NCBI GenBank assembly: GCA_012934845.2
Contig: WNNJ02002380.1
Span: 1-64,000, forward strand
DNA length: 64,000 nt
Direction: 5' to 3'
DNA from: Pomphorhynchus laevis
Lineage: Eukaryota; Acanthocephala; Palaeacanthocephala; Echinorhynchida; Pomphorhynchidae
A program made the translations under genes and the position numbers. Below are positions 1 through 11,698 of this stretch, in pieces. Below the pieces are notes generated by a model. It had not been told where the DNA came from. It saw only the letters and a program-made list of their open reading frames with translations, and did not search any database. Within the stretch, counting starts at the first letter, position 1. Each line of letters begins with the position of its first letter.

Positions 1-540
1 TTATCTTGATATATCAAAATTATTTAGACAAAAGATCTTCCAATGGGTGATAAAATTGAATTAATATAAGTATTATATATTTTGATAAATCAAAATTATT
101 TAAAAGTAGTAACATTTATATTTAGACAAACAAATAAAATGGGAGGTAATAGTAGCCCAATTATAGCTGACTTGTTTTTTAAGCTTTATAGAATATGAAT
201 TTGTTCATAACTGTGTAAATACTAATAATTCGAATTCGAAATTAATACTGGTATAAAACAATATTTCAGTATGAATCCTTAAATATTTTGATAAATCAAA
301 ATTATTTAAAGGTAGGGACATCTATATTTAGACAAATAAAATGTGTTCAAATGGATGGTAATAGTAGTCCAATTATAGCTGACTTGTTTTTAAGCTTTAT
401 AGAATATGAATTTGTTCATAACTGTGTAAAAAATAAATTATCTATAAATATATTTATAAGTCCACAGGTATTCAATAGCATAAAGTTAATTTCTAACATG
501 CTACCTACAAGTACCCAGCTGATTCTAATTAAAAAATGAA
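1..540 (+). mobile_element. PLE1 fragments, two partial RT copies in tandem
   Basis: Two overlapping pieces of the Penelope-like RT (PLE1) follow one another in the same orientation. The second is open from 288 to 539 and reads NYLKVGTSIFRQIK, then an RT core corresponding to the G-P-M-G region (here V-Q-M-D-G-N-S-S-P), then IIADLFLSFIEYEFVHNCVK. The first piece repeats the same segment with frame breaks. The complete RT core can be compared in the copies at 5222-6785 and 60552-61037. The left end is cut by the window edge. These are decayed, non-functional copies. Confidence 0.75.
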
Positions 541-1000
541 AGTCATCGTGATGTCACAACTTCCATAAAATTTATTAATCTTCAAAATTTGCAATACAGC
601 ATAATCTGCGCAAATTATTTATTTATTTTATTAATAAATAATATAATATAATATAAATAATATAAATAATATAATTTCATATAATTTAATATAAAAATTA
701 AATGCTTATAAATGCTCATTATTTATAATGAAATATTATTTTATCAGAACATTCAATATAATTAGGCCACACCAAGCAAATCAGATGAGCTCACTGAGTC
801 TACGTATTTTATATTATTTATAAATTAAAAATAGTGCTAAATAACAAATAAATATTTAAATAATTATATAAATCGTTATATAACTTATATCAAGTTAAAA
901 TTAAAAATTGAAATTTAAAATAAGCGACTAAGTCGTCATGAGATACGCTCATCACTTGATGACCTTCCTGTTGTTTGACGTTTAATACACTATCCTTATG
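541..1000. other. AT-rich stretch with one PLE1 terminal motif
   Basis: No coding sequence is recognisable. The PLE1 terminal motif in minus orientation (actgagtctacgta) lies at about 781-806, so at least part of this stretch is PLE1 3' untranslated sequence. The rest is AT-rich filler. Confidence 0.5.
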
Positions 1001-1198
1001 ATCAGGTAAGGTGCCTCTTTAGTATAAACAATGATTTGATATGGTTGTCATTGTTCTTTATGACTAAGACTAGGTTTTTTCAACCTCTGTCTAGCCAAAT
1101 ATCAGGTAAGGTCCTTTTTTAGTATAAACAGTGATTTGATATGGTTGTCATTGTTCTATATTGACTAAGACTAGGTTTTTTCAACTGTCTAGCCGAAT
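1001..1198. repeat. 100-bp direct tandem duplication
   Basis: Two copies of a roughly 100-bp unit start with atcaggtaag at 1001 and 1101. They share the string gatttgatatggttgtcatt and differ by a few substitutions and short indels. No coding content is seen. Confidence 0.85.
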
Positions 1199-1260
1199 AA
1201 TGGAACGTTTGTCCTTAGATTTCTAAGAGCCACTAACTAATAGTAATAACTCAGATAAAC

Positions 1261-2690
1261 TAACTGAGTCTACGTATTTTAGATTATTTATAAATTAAAA
1301 AATGATGCTAAATAAAAATTAAATAATTAAATAATAAATAATAAATAAATATAAATAATAAATAATTGTTATATAAGATTTTATAATTATATTGATAAAA
1401 TTAAAATTAAAAATAAAAGTCAATTTTTATGAATCGAATAATAAATAACAGACTATGTATCTGAATAAAGATTATAGGTCACCAGGAGAACTTATGTTCA
1501 TTAGCTCAACGTATTTTCTACTATTTATAAATTAAATATCAGGTTTCAGGCCCTATTATATTTTTATAATTCTGATGAAAGAGTTAAAAACTCAATTTTA
1601 TAAAATTTTAGTTTTAATCTCTCTTGTGAATAAATAAAGTTAAAATAAAAAATTGAAATTTAAAATAAAAGTCATTTTTATGAACTGACTAATAAATAAC
1701 AGACGTTGTATCAGAATAAGAATTAGAGGTCATCACAAGGAACTGCTATGCTATCAGGTTTCGACCCCTGTTCCTCTACCCAACATAGCAGCGGGTCCAA
1801 ATACGTGCTAATGACGTATTTCCAATGATAAAACTATCTAGTATCTTATTCTAATAAAGTATATTATTTATTATCCATCCATAAAAAATTGCCACTTTAG
1901 AGTTTCAATTTATTCTTTGTATTATTGTGTTGATTTATATATTTTACTATTTTCTATTTGGTTTTATTTTTATGGTAACCTAGTTTTAAATTTGTATCTA
2001 TTAAATTATTAAAATGATTTTGAAGAAAGCCAATATTATTACATATTGCTGAAATTCTTAAAATTTCATTATTTAATGTATTATATTTTATATTATATGG
2101 TATGCATGAATGCTCATGCAAAAATGTTTCTTGTAAATTTAAATATGTCATCTTTACGATATAAATTAATAGTAGTTTTAGTTAATGTTAATTTAATGTT
2201 CATATCTAGATATACACCTTCTTTACCATTAATATTGGTTTTGTTAAGAATAAGACTATCTGAATAAATTTGTACACTTATTGAATAAAAATCATTAGAA
2301 TTAAATACACATATATCATCAATGTATCAAAACATATATTTCATATCTTTATATAATTTAGATTTATTTTTAAAACAGTTATGAACAAATTCATATTCTA
2401 CAAGCTTAAAAATAAGACAGATATAATTGGGCTACTATTACCTCCCATCTAGAATTAAAATGATTTTTTATTATAATGATTTTTTATTTTGATCCCATCT
2501 AGAATTAAACAGTTATATACAAATTCATATTCTATAAAGCTTAAAAACAAGTCAGCTATAATTGGGCTACTATTACCTGCCATTGGAACACCTTTTACTT
2601 GTCTAAATATAGATGTCCCTAAAAACAGTCATCTAAATATAGATGTCCCTGTGTATCGTAGATATATTTATGTTTAGATTTAGTTTTTAC
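1261..2690 (-). mobile_element. PLE1 copy, 3' half plus 3' UTR, decayed
   Basis: Read on the minus strand, 1862-2690 encodes the C-terminal half of the PLE1 RT: GNSSPII, a degraded Y-I-D-D region, then NLYRKDDIFKFTR-like and IPYNIKYNTLNNEIL segments. The last of these are still open at 1954-2151. The untranslated tail follows (1261-1860) with the conserved block around 1740-1830 and the terminal motif at 1261-1276. A short stretch around 2405-2640 is duplicated internally. Frames are broken, so this is a dead copy. It is truncated at its 5' end, as is usual for target-primed retrotransposition. Confidence 0.75.
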
Positions 2691-2699
2691 ACAGTTATT

Positions 2700-4590
2700 T
2701 TTAATTTAATATGGTATGCATGAATGAATCTATTAAATTATTTAAATGATTTATTTGAATAAACAATTAAATAAATTAATTTAAATTTCAAAAATTTAAA
2801 TGAACTATTTTTTTGGTGAAGACGAATAAATATAAATATAAAACTATAAACTTTTAATATTTTTAATCTTATAAATTGATTGTACAATTTATACGATTAA
2901 AGCAGGACAAAATTAATTTTGGCCTGGGGTGATAGCAGTTAGTTATCTGTTTGCTTGCACATTTATTCAAAATCAGTGTGCATTTCCTTATATATGCACC
3001 CATGCACACCGTCATAGTGAAAAATACTTTTAACGGCTCATTGTTTTCGTAAAACACCTTAAAATTGGCTCTATCGAAGTAGCAGTAATCTTTTGCTAAA
3101 GTTATTATTAGCGCAGTGTGTGATACGCATTGCTTATTTTGTGCTAAAAAGTATTATTATAAAAGTTATTCCACATATTTTCTGTAAACTGATATACACC
3201 TGTGAAAATGTAACCATAATTAAAAACCATAGACTGAATAAATATATCCTGCCCATTGAATAATGACGATATTTCAAGTGCTGCACCAGCGCATCAATTT
3301 GGTTGACAGTGATATTCGAGAGGCAAAATTAAAGAAGAATTTCGACATCTAATATGCTTCATTACACATGGTTTTAACTGTTTACACATAATTACACGAT
3401 ATATTTGACACACACAAGCCCTAACATAAGCATTACGCAAGTTTCTTTTTTATCACACCTATATATTATATATTTGCATGCAAATTATCTTTACAGTCTG
3501 AATTAATAGTTTCTTTTTCACACATTGATGCCTTCCTTCTATTGCTGTTCTGATTTCTTATATGTATTAGCTCGGCCTGGTTTCTTATCTTCTTTTTCTA
3601 TCTGACTTTTTGCATGGCCAACAGAACAGTCTTCTCCCTTATAACCGGTCTGGTTAGTTGCTAATTACTTTTATTTTTATGAAGCAATTTCATAAATTAG
3701 TAGCGCTGAATGACATCAAATTATTACTATCTGGATTTTTTTTGATTTTCAAAAATTAAGGTAGGCTCTCATACAAATTTTATTAATTGATGTTAATTAA
3801 TTTTATTAATTATTAATTAATTAACGCGTTCATATAACAACCATCTAATTAATTTATTCAATAACAATTATTTTTAACTCAATTCCTTAATTAAAATTAT
3901 TAATAATTTAATTATTGTCTTTACTTAATTAAAGACATACGTATACACATATTCAACACATCATTAATTAACATACACACAATAAAGCGTTAATATACTT
4001 AATCTATTAATCATACAGTTTTGCTTTAATCTTCAAATCAATACTTGGAAATACTTGGTTGTCCTACATTTGTATACAGTCTTTTATTCACTTGTAATCT
4101 TTTTATTTACATACTTTATTTATTAAGTATTTACACTCTTCACTTATTTACTTTTAATCCCTTAATTTTATAACTTATTTTTATATTTATAATTATTTTT
4201 TTTGTAATTACGGTTTACTGTAAAATAAAAAATTAGCACCACAATGATATCAGCTAAATAACAGAAATCTTTTCATTGTAAATGAGAATCTACTGTACAG
4301 ATATGAACATTAAATATCAATTAAAACTTACAGTTTCTCAGGTTCAGACGTTTCCTGTTGGCAATAATCAAAAGCCAATATCGGAAGCTAGTCGAGTGAA
4401 GCTAACATAGATTTGGCGTTGCCCCTAATTAATCCGATGGAGATGCGCTGATATAAGCGTTGACAGTTACTGAGTATTCGATTCCGCTTGCCAGACGGAA
4501 TCGAACATATTATATTACAATATGTTCATCAGACATATTATATTCAATTCAAGATCCTTTATTTATCAAAAAACCCAAATAGCGGATACA
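2700..4590. other. AT-rich region without recognisable genes
   Basis: Only short open stretches with no recognisable similarity occur, for example a 62-codon minus-strand ORF at 2869-3057. A hairpin with GATTCCG/CGGAATC arms lies near 4480-4506. Nothing else could be supported. Confidence 0.5.
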
Positions 4591-4599
4591 TTCACTATT

Positions 4600-5221
4600 T
4601 GTAACACTTTTATTGTACAAATTGATAACAATATAGAGAAAATAAATAGCCAAAATAAATAGTAGTTCGATATTTGGAACGCGAACTACTTTGAAGACCC
4701 GAAGTTTATTTTCCACACGAATTTATATAATCAAGAACCCGGTAGAGAAATCTATTTTTTAGATGTTCTGTCCTTCAACAAGTTGTTGCCCACTTACGAT
4801 TTGATCGTAGAGCAGCGAGTATAAATGATTATTGGTGTGACAAATAAGACTGTTCTGTAAGCGTTTGAAGAATGTTCGAGTTTGCCTTTTTCTTGAAAAT
4901 ATTGACTAGAATTGTATCAAATGTAAGCAACTCGCATCCACATATTGATTGAGCTTTACTGTGAATTCTCACAAGCATTGAGAGCATTCTTACAAGCAAT
5001 TCTCCAAAGAGAGCATTATGATCTCTTTTGGACAATGTGCAAAAAGTTGGATAATCGTACGTAAGGATCGAGAATATGCATGAATTGTAAAATAGAACTA
5101 ATTGATCATGGCAAGCTCCTAATCGTTTTAATTCACGAAGAAAATACATACGAGTTGCGCTTGTTTTCTTGACGTTACGAATATGCTTTCTCCAAGATAG
5201 GTTCGATTGAAATGTTAAATT
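4600..5221 (-). mobile_element. LINE, C-terminal part (3' half of an interrupted element)
   Basis: The minus strand reads LTFQSNLSWRKHIRNVKKTS, then RMYFLRELKRLGACHDQL and LFYNSCIFSILTYD. This is the conserved region after the RT thumb in L2/CR1-type LINEs (compare the family pattern 'YFLRRLRSFGV...LFY.SVV.S'). It continues, with breaks, to a tail resembling 'RTERYKKSFLP' at about 4690-4780. It is the downstream half of the element whose RT lies at 6786-7195. PLE1 sits between the halves. Decayed. Confidence 0.75.
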
Positions 5222-6785
5222 AAATCAGCTAACTGAGTCTACGTATTTAATATAATTATAAAATAAACAAAACATAATAATGCTAAATCAAAATTTAATA
5301 ATTAAATAATAAAATTAATAATTGTTTTTAGATTTTCTATAATTTAAATCAAGTTAAAAAAAAATAAAATTTAAAATAAACGTCATTTTTATGAATTGAC
5401 TAATAAATAACAGACGTTGTATCAGAATAAGAATTAGAGGTCATCAGGAGGAACTGCTATGCTATCAGGTTTCGGCCCCTAACTCCTCTACCCAACATAG
5501 CAGCGGGGCCAAATACATGCTAATGATGTATTTCCTCTGAAATAACTATCTAGTATCTTATTCTAATACAAAGTATATTATTTATTATCCATCCATAAAA
5601 ATTTGCCACTTAAGAGTTTAAATTTATTCTTTATATTATTGTGTTGATTTATATATTTTACTATTTTCTGCTTGATGTTATTTTTATAGTAACCTAGTTT
5701 AAAATATGTATCTATTAAATTATTTAAATGATTTTGAAGAAAGCCAATATCATTACATATTGTTGCAATTCTTAAAATTTCATTATTTAATGTATTATAT
5801 TTTATATTATATGGTATGCATGAATGCTCATGCAAAAATATGTTTCTTGTAAATTTAAATATGTCATCTTTACGATATAAATTAATAGTAGTTTTAGTTA
5901 ATGTTAATTTAATGTTCATATCTAGATATACACCTTCTTTATCATTAATATTGGTTTTGTTAAGAATAAGGCTTTCTGGATAAATGTGCTCACTAATTGA
6001 ATAAAAATTATTAGAATTAAATACACATATATCATCAATGTATCGAAACATATATTTCATATATTTATATTGTTTAGATTTAGTTTTTACACAGTTATGA
6101 ACAAATTCATATTCTATAAAGCTTAAAAACAAGTCAGCTATAATTGGGCTACTATTACCTCCCATTGGAACACCTTTTACTTGTCTAAATATAGATGTCC
6201 CTACTTTTAAATAATTTTGATTTATCAAAATATTTAAGGATTCTATTAATTCAATTTTATCAATATATTTATATTTCCTTGATGGTTTTATTTTTGTTAG
6301 ATGGGCGTTAAAATTATTATAACATATATACGTATATTTTTCTCCGAATATAAGATTAATTAATTTTACTAACGCTTCTTTAATATCTACTAAATCTAGA
6401 TTTGTATAAAGCGTACTAAAATCGTATGTATTTATATTTTGAAAATTTATTCCTTTTGTCTGTTCTAAAAATTCTTTTGTAGAATTAATACTGAAATAGT
6501 GTTTTATACCAGTATTAATTTCGATTACCTTGCAATATTTTTTAAAATGTGCTTTAATTACTTTAAGTATTTTATTCATATAGACAGAAAGTGGTTTTAA
6601 TGTACATTTAAACGCACTACATATGAACCTAGGTTTTATTGGATTTTTATGTAATTTTGGATTCCAATATAATATAGGTATAGTTTTATTATCTAATTCA
6701 ACCTTTATACCCTTTTTATCCATTATAGAACAGTGACTTGTAATAATTGTTTCTAAACTCAACTCACTACGTTCATATGTTGGAT
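5222..6785 (-). mobile_element. PLE1 copy inserted in a LINE, 5'-truncated
   Basis: Minus-strand Penelope-like element. Its coding part (5578-6785) runs NPTYERSEL, ILYWNPKLHKNP, TYDFSTLYTNL (RT motif with the first Asp), GVPMGGNSSPIIADLF, FRYIDDICVF (catalytic Y-I-D-D), LDMNIKL and IPYNIKYNTLNN. The 3' UTR follows, with the conserved block at about 5440-5560, and the element ends with the terminal motif at 5226-5245. The reading frame is open across the whole retained RT, making this the best preserved RT core in the window. The N-terminal third is missing. Its 3' end abuts LINE codons directly. Confidence 0.85.
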
Positions 6786-7185
6786 TTACATTTAAGATTT
6801 CCAATTCGGTTACTCTAGTAAGATCAAAATTAGGAAGTTTGTCTTCAATAATGGATGACTTTAACGAAAATAAAATTATTTTAGACTTGGCCATATTGAG
6901 ACATAGGCAGTTTATATTACACCATTTGTGTAGATTTTTCACTTCGATATCTACGACTTTGTTAGAATAATATTGAGAGCTTGCAATAGTAATGATCGTC
7001 AGATCATCTGCATACTTAATACATAAAGAACTAGAGCAGCTAGCTGAAAAATCGCTCATAAATATACTAAAAAGTAGTGGTGAGATAACACTGCCTTGTG
7101 ATACACCGCAGCTGCTATTCATCCACGAAGATTTCACACCTAAATGCTTAACATATTGTTGTCTATCATACAGGTATGATGACAA
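5578..7185 (-). CDS. Chimeric open frame: LINE RT fused in frame to PLE1 RT
   Basis: A 535-codon frame on the minus strand made of two unrelated reverse transcriptases. Residues about 1-135 are a LINE RT: SSYLYDRQQYV, CGVSQGSVISPLLFSIFMSDF (as a family pattern) and IKYADDLTII (catalytic Y-A-D-D), ending RVTELEILNV. From about residue 136 (NPTYERSEL) to the end it is PLE1 RT with its own TYDFSTLYT, GVPMGG and Y-I-D-D motifs. The fusion results from insertion of a 5'-truncated PLE1 into the LINE. There is no ATG at the 5' end in this frame (the first codon is TTG) and no promoter is visible, so a real protein is doubtful. It is notable as a long open chimera. Confidence 0.6.
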   Translation of the reverse strand: MSSYLYDRQQYVKHLGVKSSWMNSSCGVSQGSVISPLLFSIFMSDFSASCSSSLCIKYADDLTIITIASSQYYSNKVVDIEVKNLHKWCNINCLCLNMAKSKIILFSLKSSIIEDKLPNFDLTRVTELEILNVNPTYERSELSLETIITSHCSIMDKKGIKVELDNKTIPILYWNPKLHKNPIKPRFICSAFKCTLKPLSVYMNKILKVIKAHFKKYCKVIEINTGIKHYFSINSTKEFLEQTKGINFQNINTYDFSTLYTNLDLVDIKEALVKLINLIFGEKYTYICYNNFNAHLTKIKPSRKYKYIDKIELIESLNILINQNYLKVGTSIFRQVKGVPMGGNSSPIIADLFLSFIEYEFVHNCVKTKSKQYKYMKYMFRYIDDICVFNSNNFYSISEHIYPESLILNKTNINDKEGVYLDMNIKLTLTKTTINLYRKDDIFKFTRNIFLHEHSCIPYNIKYNTLNNEILRIATICNDIGFLQNHLNNLIDTYFKLGYYKNNIKQKIVKYINQHNNIKNKFKLLSGKFLWMDNK

Positions 7186-7195
7186 AACTTATTAG
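6786..7195 (-). mobile_element. LINE reverse-transcriptase fragment (5' half of interrupted element)
   Basis: Encodes LINE RT domains with S-Q-G-S-V-I-S-P-L-L-F, Y-A-D-D and the downstream segment NMAKSKIILFSLKSS (equivalent to 'N..KS..M.F'). The family is close to CR1/L2/Jockey-type LINEs. Upstream of about 7195 the frame is closed and no further LINE coding is recognised, so the element is also missing its 5' end. Its codons continue beyond the PLE1 insertion at 5221. Confidence 0.8.
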
Positions 7196-7199
7196 TCGA

Positions 7200-8200
7200 C
7201 ATATTTCTAATATTATTCGCAACCCGCTAGAACACTCTGTTTCCTTCGTCGTTCCATCCACCAAAGGTCTTCATTACGATGGCTAAAAACATTTACCCCG
7301 ATGTTTCAACCCTGTTCTTATATTTCCTGTCCTTGACATTGGCCGCGCACCACAGCGTTTTAAGTATTTGTTGTAATATTAAAAGATATTAATTTTTACA
7401 AACAGAAATCATAAATTTCGATGTGCTCACAAGTTATTTTTGTTAGCACGAGTATAACTCACCCATGTATAATAAACAAGATCATTTAGGTTACGTGTTC
7501 TTTCATGCAGTATCAATCTTTGGATTTATGCGATTCATAAAATTATGAAATCAACTTTGTCAATCAAATATTTATGTAATAAAATAATTTGAACCGACAC
7601 ATCAAAGATGTATATCCCGTCCGCTAGTCACCGAGACGTTCTTTGGAGATGTCCGGTATATTATCCGCATGTTGCGTCGTTTTGTCGGGGCTTCCAATTC
7701 TGGAAGGGAAGTCACAACTCGTCGGTGATTGACCGCGCTCACAGTAATGTCGTCCTCAAAGAGCAGCTATACTGAATCCATCGCCAATGTCGTTTTTCTG
7801 TCTCTGCCAAGCTGCAACAATACTCAATTCGCCCTCCGTCCAAATGTCAGGTGCCGGACGGTTTTCGTTGTCAAAGTTAAAAAACTATTGCCGATCGATA
7901 CTCTCAATCAGCCTCGAGGAAAATGGAATGATCATTTGCTTATAGTACGGTATCTGAACCATGGTTAAACTGCGGAAGCAGTTATAAAGCGTTATATCTA
8001 CATGATCGTTAAGTGGCACATGCAACAGTGACGTATCAACTGCATCGTTTAGGCTCGGGAATGCAGTCCAATTCCTGAATATCACGATGCTCATACAACC
8101 GTTTTTTCGCGTAGTGAAGCACAGCGGTGAGCTCAATGCAGGCAATGTCGGTCTTCACAATTGTTAGGTGAGAATTGAGCAAATTAAACGCCTTATTATC
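7200..8200. other. Less AT-rich segment, unidentified repeat-like sequence
   Basis: Base composition is closer to balanced than in the flanks, with open stretches on both strands (plus 7729-7968, minus 7885-8145). None shows a motif I recognise. The composition resembles the retroelement pieces elsewhere in the window rather than the AT-rich filler, so a decayed mobile element is the likely origin. Confidence 0.3.
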
Positions 8201-10499
8201 TAGTGTGTGGGTCGAAATCAGCTGGCACTACAACTCTGAAACTTGTTTCTAATGTAAAGGCTTTGCTAATAAACACTTATAAATTAGTGCTTTATATGCC
8301 TTTAAAATGTTTAGTCACAGCAGTGAACTCTTTAGTTTTAGATCTGGAAAATTTAATAGGTTAATTAAAGTTATGTATGTAATACCATTTTGAAAAGCTA
8401 TAAATCAAAATTTTTTCAGAAACTCTGCAGTAATTGTTCAATGGAATTCTTGCCAATATTTACTGTAGAGTTATTAGAAATGTGACATCAAAAACTACAG
8501 TTTTATAGTATCTTGTTATTATTTATTATTAGTACTATTCTGAAGAAAAACGTATCTTAATAATATTAATAATATATTATATTAATTTTATATTAACATT
8601 TTAATAATATATTATATTAATATAATTATTATAATATGAATTTTAATGTATATAATATTTTAATTTTTCACACCTTATTTTGTTGCTCAATCTAAGAAGC
8701 CCACGGACTTAATAAAGCTCACACTATTAATATATTAATTATATTAAATATAAAAGTATGTTAAATTAATGTAATTATTAATGTAATTAAAAATGTGTAT
8801 TAATATGTCATAATTATTAATTATTACATAATTAATAATCTATCTACGATGACATCAGCGTGCCTATGCTGCTTTTTGCTGCATTTATTTTCTTTCATAT
8901 GAGTGGTTATATTTTCTTGTGATATGGCAAAAAGATTTAATCTTAAAAAACTGTTTGCTCCAGCCACATATCATGTTGATGTCTAAATGGGAAAGTTAGA
9001 TATTTATTCTATAATTATATAGTAGCATGACTTAATTTGAACTATAATTTTACTACTTTTAATATTTGGTTTATATTTTAAAACCACGTTTGGCATGTGA
9101 TTGCGTTGTCAAAAACACTCTTATATGCGTTGTCAAAAACACTCTTATATGCGTTGTCAAAAACACTTTATTTTCTCTAATTGATGTTATACGTCTAAAA
9201 GTACATTGTAAAGTAAAATGCAAAGCGTACACCTTGATATATATGTTTTATGTGTGAAAGTTCAAAAAGACATTTGGTCACTTTTGACGCTTTTCTCGAG
9301 GCGTTTATTTTGGTGCCATACATTCGGTTTTGGTTTTAATAAAATATTGTTTGTAAAACAACACTTTTATAGCAAGTCAATTTTAATTAATATTTTTAAA
9401 CTGACAAATAGGGTTCACAGCTTTTAATCGAACAGAAAAATATTAGGTACTACTCTCGAGTAGGATTGATTTGCAGAGTTAAATTTCTAAAATAATAATG
9501 GAATGTATATCACACAACGAATTTGCACACTTGATTAATTTACATTAATTGATTGCAAATATTCTGATTTATTTCTTATTTTTATATGCAATTCAAGAGA
9601 ATTTCTGTGTATTCTTTATCAATGACGATCATATCTAAATGATGAATGCTACCAGATGAATTCGCTAACTGTTTGAACACATGTTCAAGAGTCATACAAG
9701 AGTTAAAATTTTCTAAGATTGATACGATTTAAACGTTGTATGATAGTGGGCAATGAATTTTATAGCTGTGTTTTAGTTAACATTATTTAGATCAAGCCAT
9801 AGTTTTCGCAAAGAGTATATTCCAGCTTGGAGCCGTTTCTCTTGTATTTCGAATAATTTAGAATAATTGGTAAAAACAAATTAAAGACTACCTTTAATCA
9901 CGCACATCTACACGATAAAGACATTGAGAAGAGACAGAGACGCGATAAAGACATCTTCTGTGGATACTAAATAGCAATTTAGTTTGGTTCATTGTTGTGG
10001 TTCTCATTAATTTTACAAAATTTGTGAACCCTCCTCGAGTTCACGAAGAGGCATTTTACACGTCAAGTTTTTCTATCGACATTGCCATCTTTTTAAAAGA
10101 TATTATTCGCGTAGATCAGTACACATCTTTTGTAGACCGTAACGTTCAGCTTGTCTTGCAGATCTTTAAAATTTCAGTAACCGCCTACTGATGCCAAGTA
10201 GATCATTGCTGTAAATCTATAGAATTGTCCATTAAGATTATTAATTGGATATTTGTGCACATCTGAATAGTATATATATTTAGCAAGCATGATCTGAGCA
10301 CTAAACTGTTTATCATAACAAAAATCAATGTTCATACATATGCTCAGTTAGGTATATAAAAATTTATATTAAAAAGAAAATTATTAATTATTAATTATTA
10401 ATATTTATTATTATTTTACATAAAAATACACCAAATGTGATAAGTTATATGTAAAATGTAGGTCACAAAAATACTGCATTTCGGATTACAGTTGCATCT
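8201..10499. other. AT-rich region without recognisable genes
   Basis: Only short open frames with low-complexity composition are present. One small tandem repeat (9103-9168) is listed separately. No gene or element could be supported. Confidence 0.5.
9103..9168. repeat. 24-bp tandem repeat, about 2.8 copies
   Basis: The unit beginning gcgttgtcaaaaacactctt starts at 9103, 9127 and 9151. The third copy is incomplete. Copies are essentially identical, so the array is recent or homogenised. Confidence 0.9.
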
Positions 10500-11541
10500 G
10501 ATGCAACTCGAATTGGCTCTTATTATCTAAATTTTAAATCTTTGTCTAATATTAGTGATAATACTCGCATTTGTGTGATGATTTAGCTTGTTAGAAATAT
10601 GTACAGCATTCCATTTTAATAAAACGTTCGCATCTAAACCACCTGATGTTGAAACAACAAATGGTATAAAATTGATATTTGCGAAGTTTACAATGCGTTC
10701 GAGATACTTGGCATGTTTCACTCTTCGTGAAAGACGTGTGATATAGAGAGTAACTTTAACAAGTTAGAGCTAGCAAAAACAATGTAAACTATGTCGATTA
10801 ACGACCCCTCCTATCAAAGTCTATATAAGCAGCAAATACTCTGGCCTCCTTATGACAACATGTGGTTCGCACAAAGAATACAGTATCACCTAGTGGTTTA
10901 AGTAAAGGTTCAATTTCAATTGCCGGCACACGTCAGAAATAATTTTGTATATCCGTTAATAAGTCATGCAGCAGTATAATTTCTTCTCATAGACGATAAC
11001 AATGAGCGAGAATGTTATGTCTAATATCTCTCCACATTTGCACATTTTTTGATGATATTTAAATTGAGGCCATATATGTCATCAACTGCATCATGGAATT
11101 TGTGATAATTTCATAGATTTAACCAGTAGAGCAGATATCTATGTATATGCTCCTTTCTCTTGAAAGTAATAAGGCAAATTTTAAAACATCATGCATGGTA
11201 TTTAGTAGCCCATTTGTGAGTTGTATAACCAAGTGTTTCTAATTATTCATGGACATACTGAAGAATTATACTATCATTGACTACACTGTCAACTTCTAGC
11301 GCAGAGCATAATAGCTTAGAGTGATCAAACCCTTGAGGTTTAAGATGCAACTTAGACATATCGGGAATTCCCAGTCCTTTATAAGAAAATTGTAGGGATA
11401 TCTGTAATAGTTGCTGCTCGAATCGAACGAACCTGTCAAGGTTGGTACTAAAGCATCTGAAATAACAGCATCAATTGCTTGGAACCATGATGATTCACAT
11501 TCACTGGTCCTCATGATAAATAAGAAATTTCCTTTTAGCAA
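10500..11541 (-). mobile_element. Endonuclease-type LINE, C-terminal remnant
   Basis: On the minus strand, pieces match in order the C-terminal half of the 527-residue frame at 58598-60181. DAVISDALVPTLTGSFDS (like its 'KNAILHNLLPGMLG') lies near 11470. Around 10900 are an L-A-H-C segment, HDLLTDI and IEPLLKPLGDTVFF (like 'RHN...TEPVLLPVPDTVIF'). Then come AKYLERIVNFANINFIPFVV and STSGGL (10527-10721). Frames are interrupted several times. A dead LINE copy with only this region retained. Confidence 0.65.
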
Positions 11542-11698
11542 TCGAGTGAAGGTACAGAAACAAGCTGCAGATCATTTTTGGCTATTACAACTAATTTATT
11601 GTCTCAATAAACATAACTACCTTTTGGCGTATAGAAGTCTCAATGAATTAATGATTACCGAAAGGAATGCTGATAAATATCAAACCACTTACTTTTCA

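Noticed and set aside
5440-5500. CUGAUGA and GAAAC boxes in the PLE1 3' UTR as a hammerhead ribozyme
   Set aside because: The boxes occur in the order GAAAC then CUGAUGA. A 7-bp stem can link their outer sides, but two unpaired bases separate it from GAAAC, and no NUH cleavage site with stems I and III fits in the 22 bases between. Not a valid core.
9066-9427. Plus-strand ORFs around the 24-bp repeat as a repeat protein
   Set aside because: The frame is open mainly because the repeat lacks stops. No start context, composition or similarity supports a protein.
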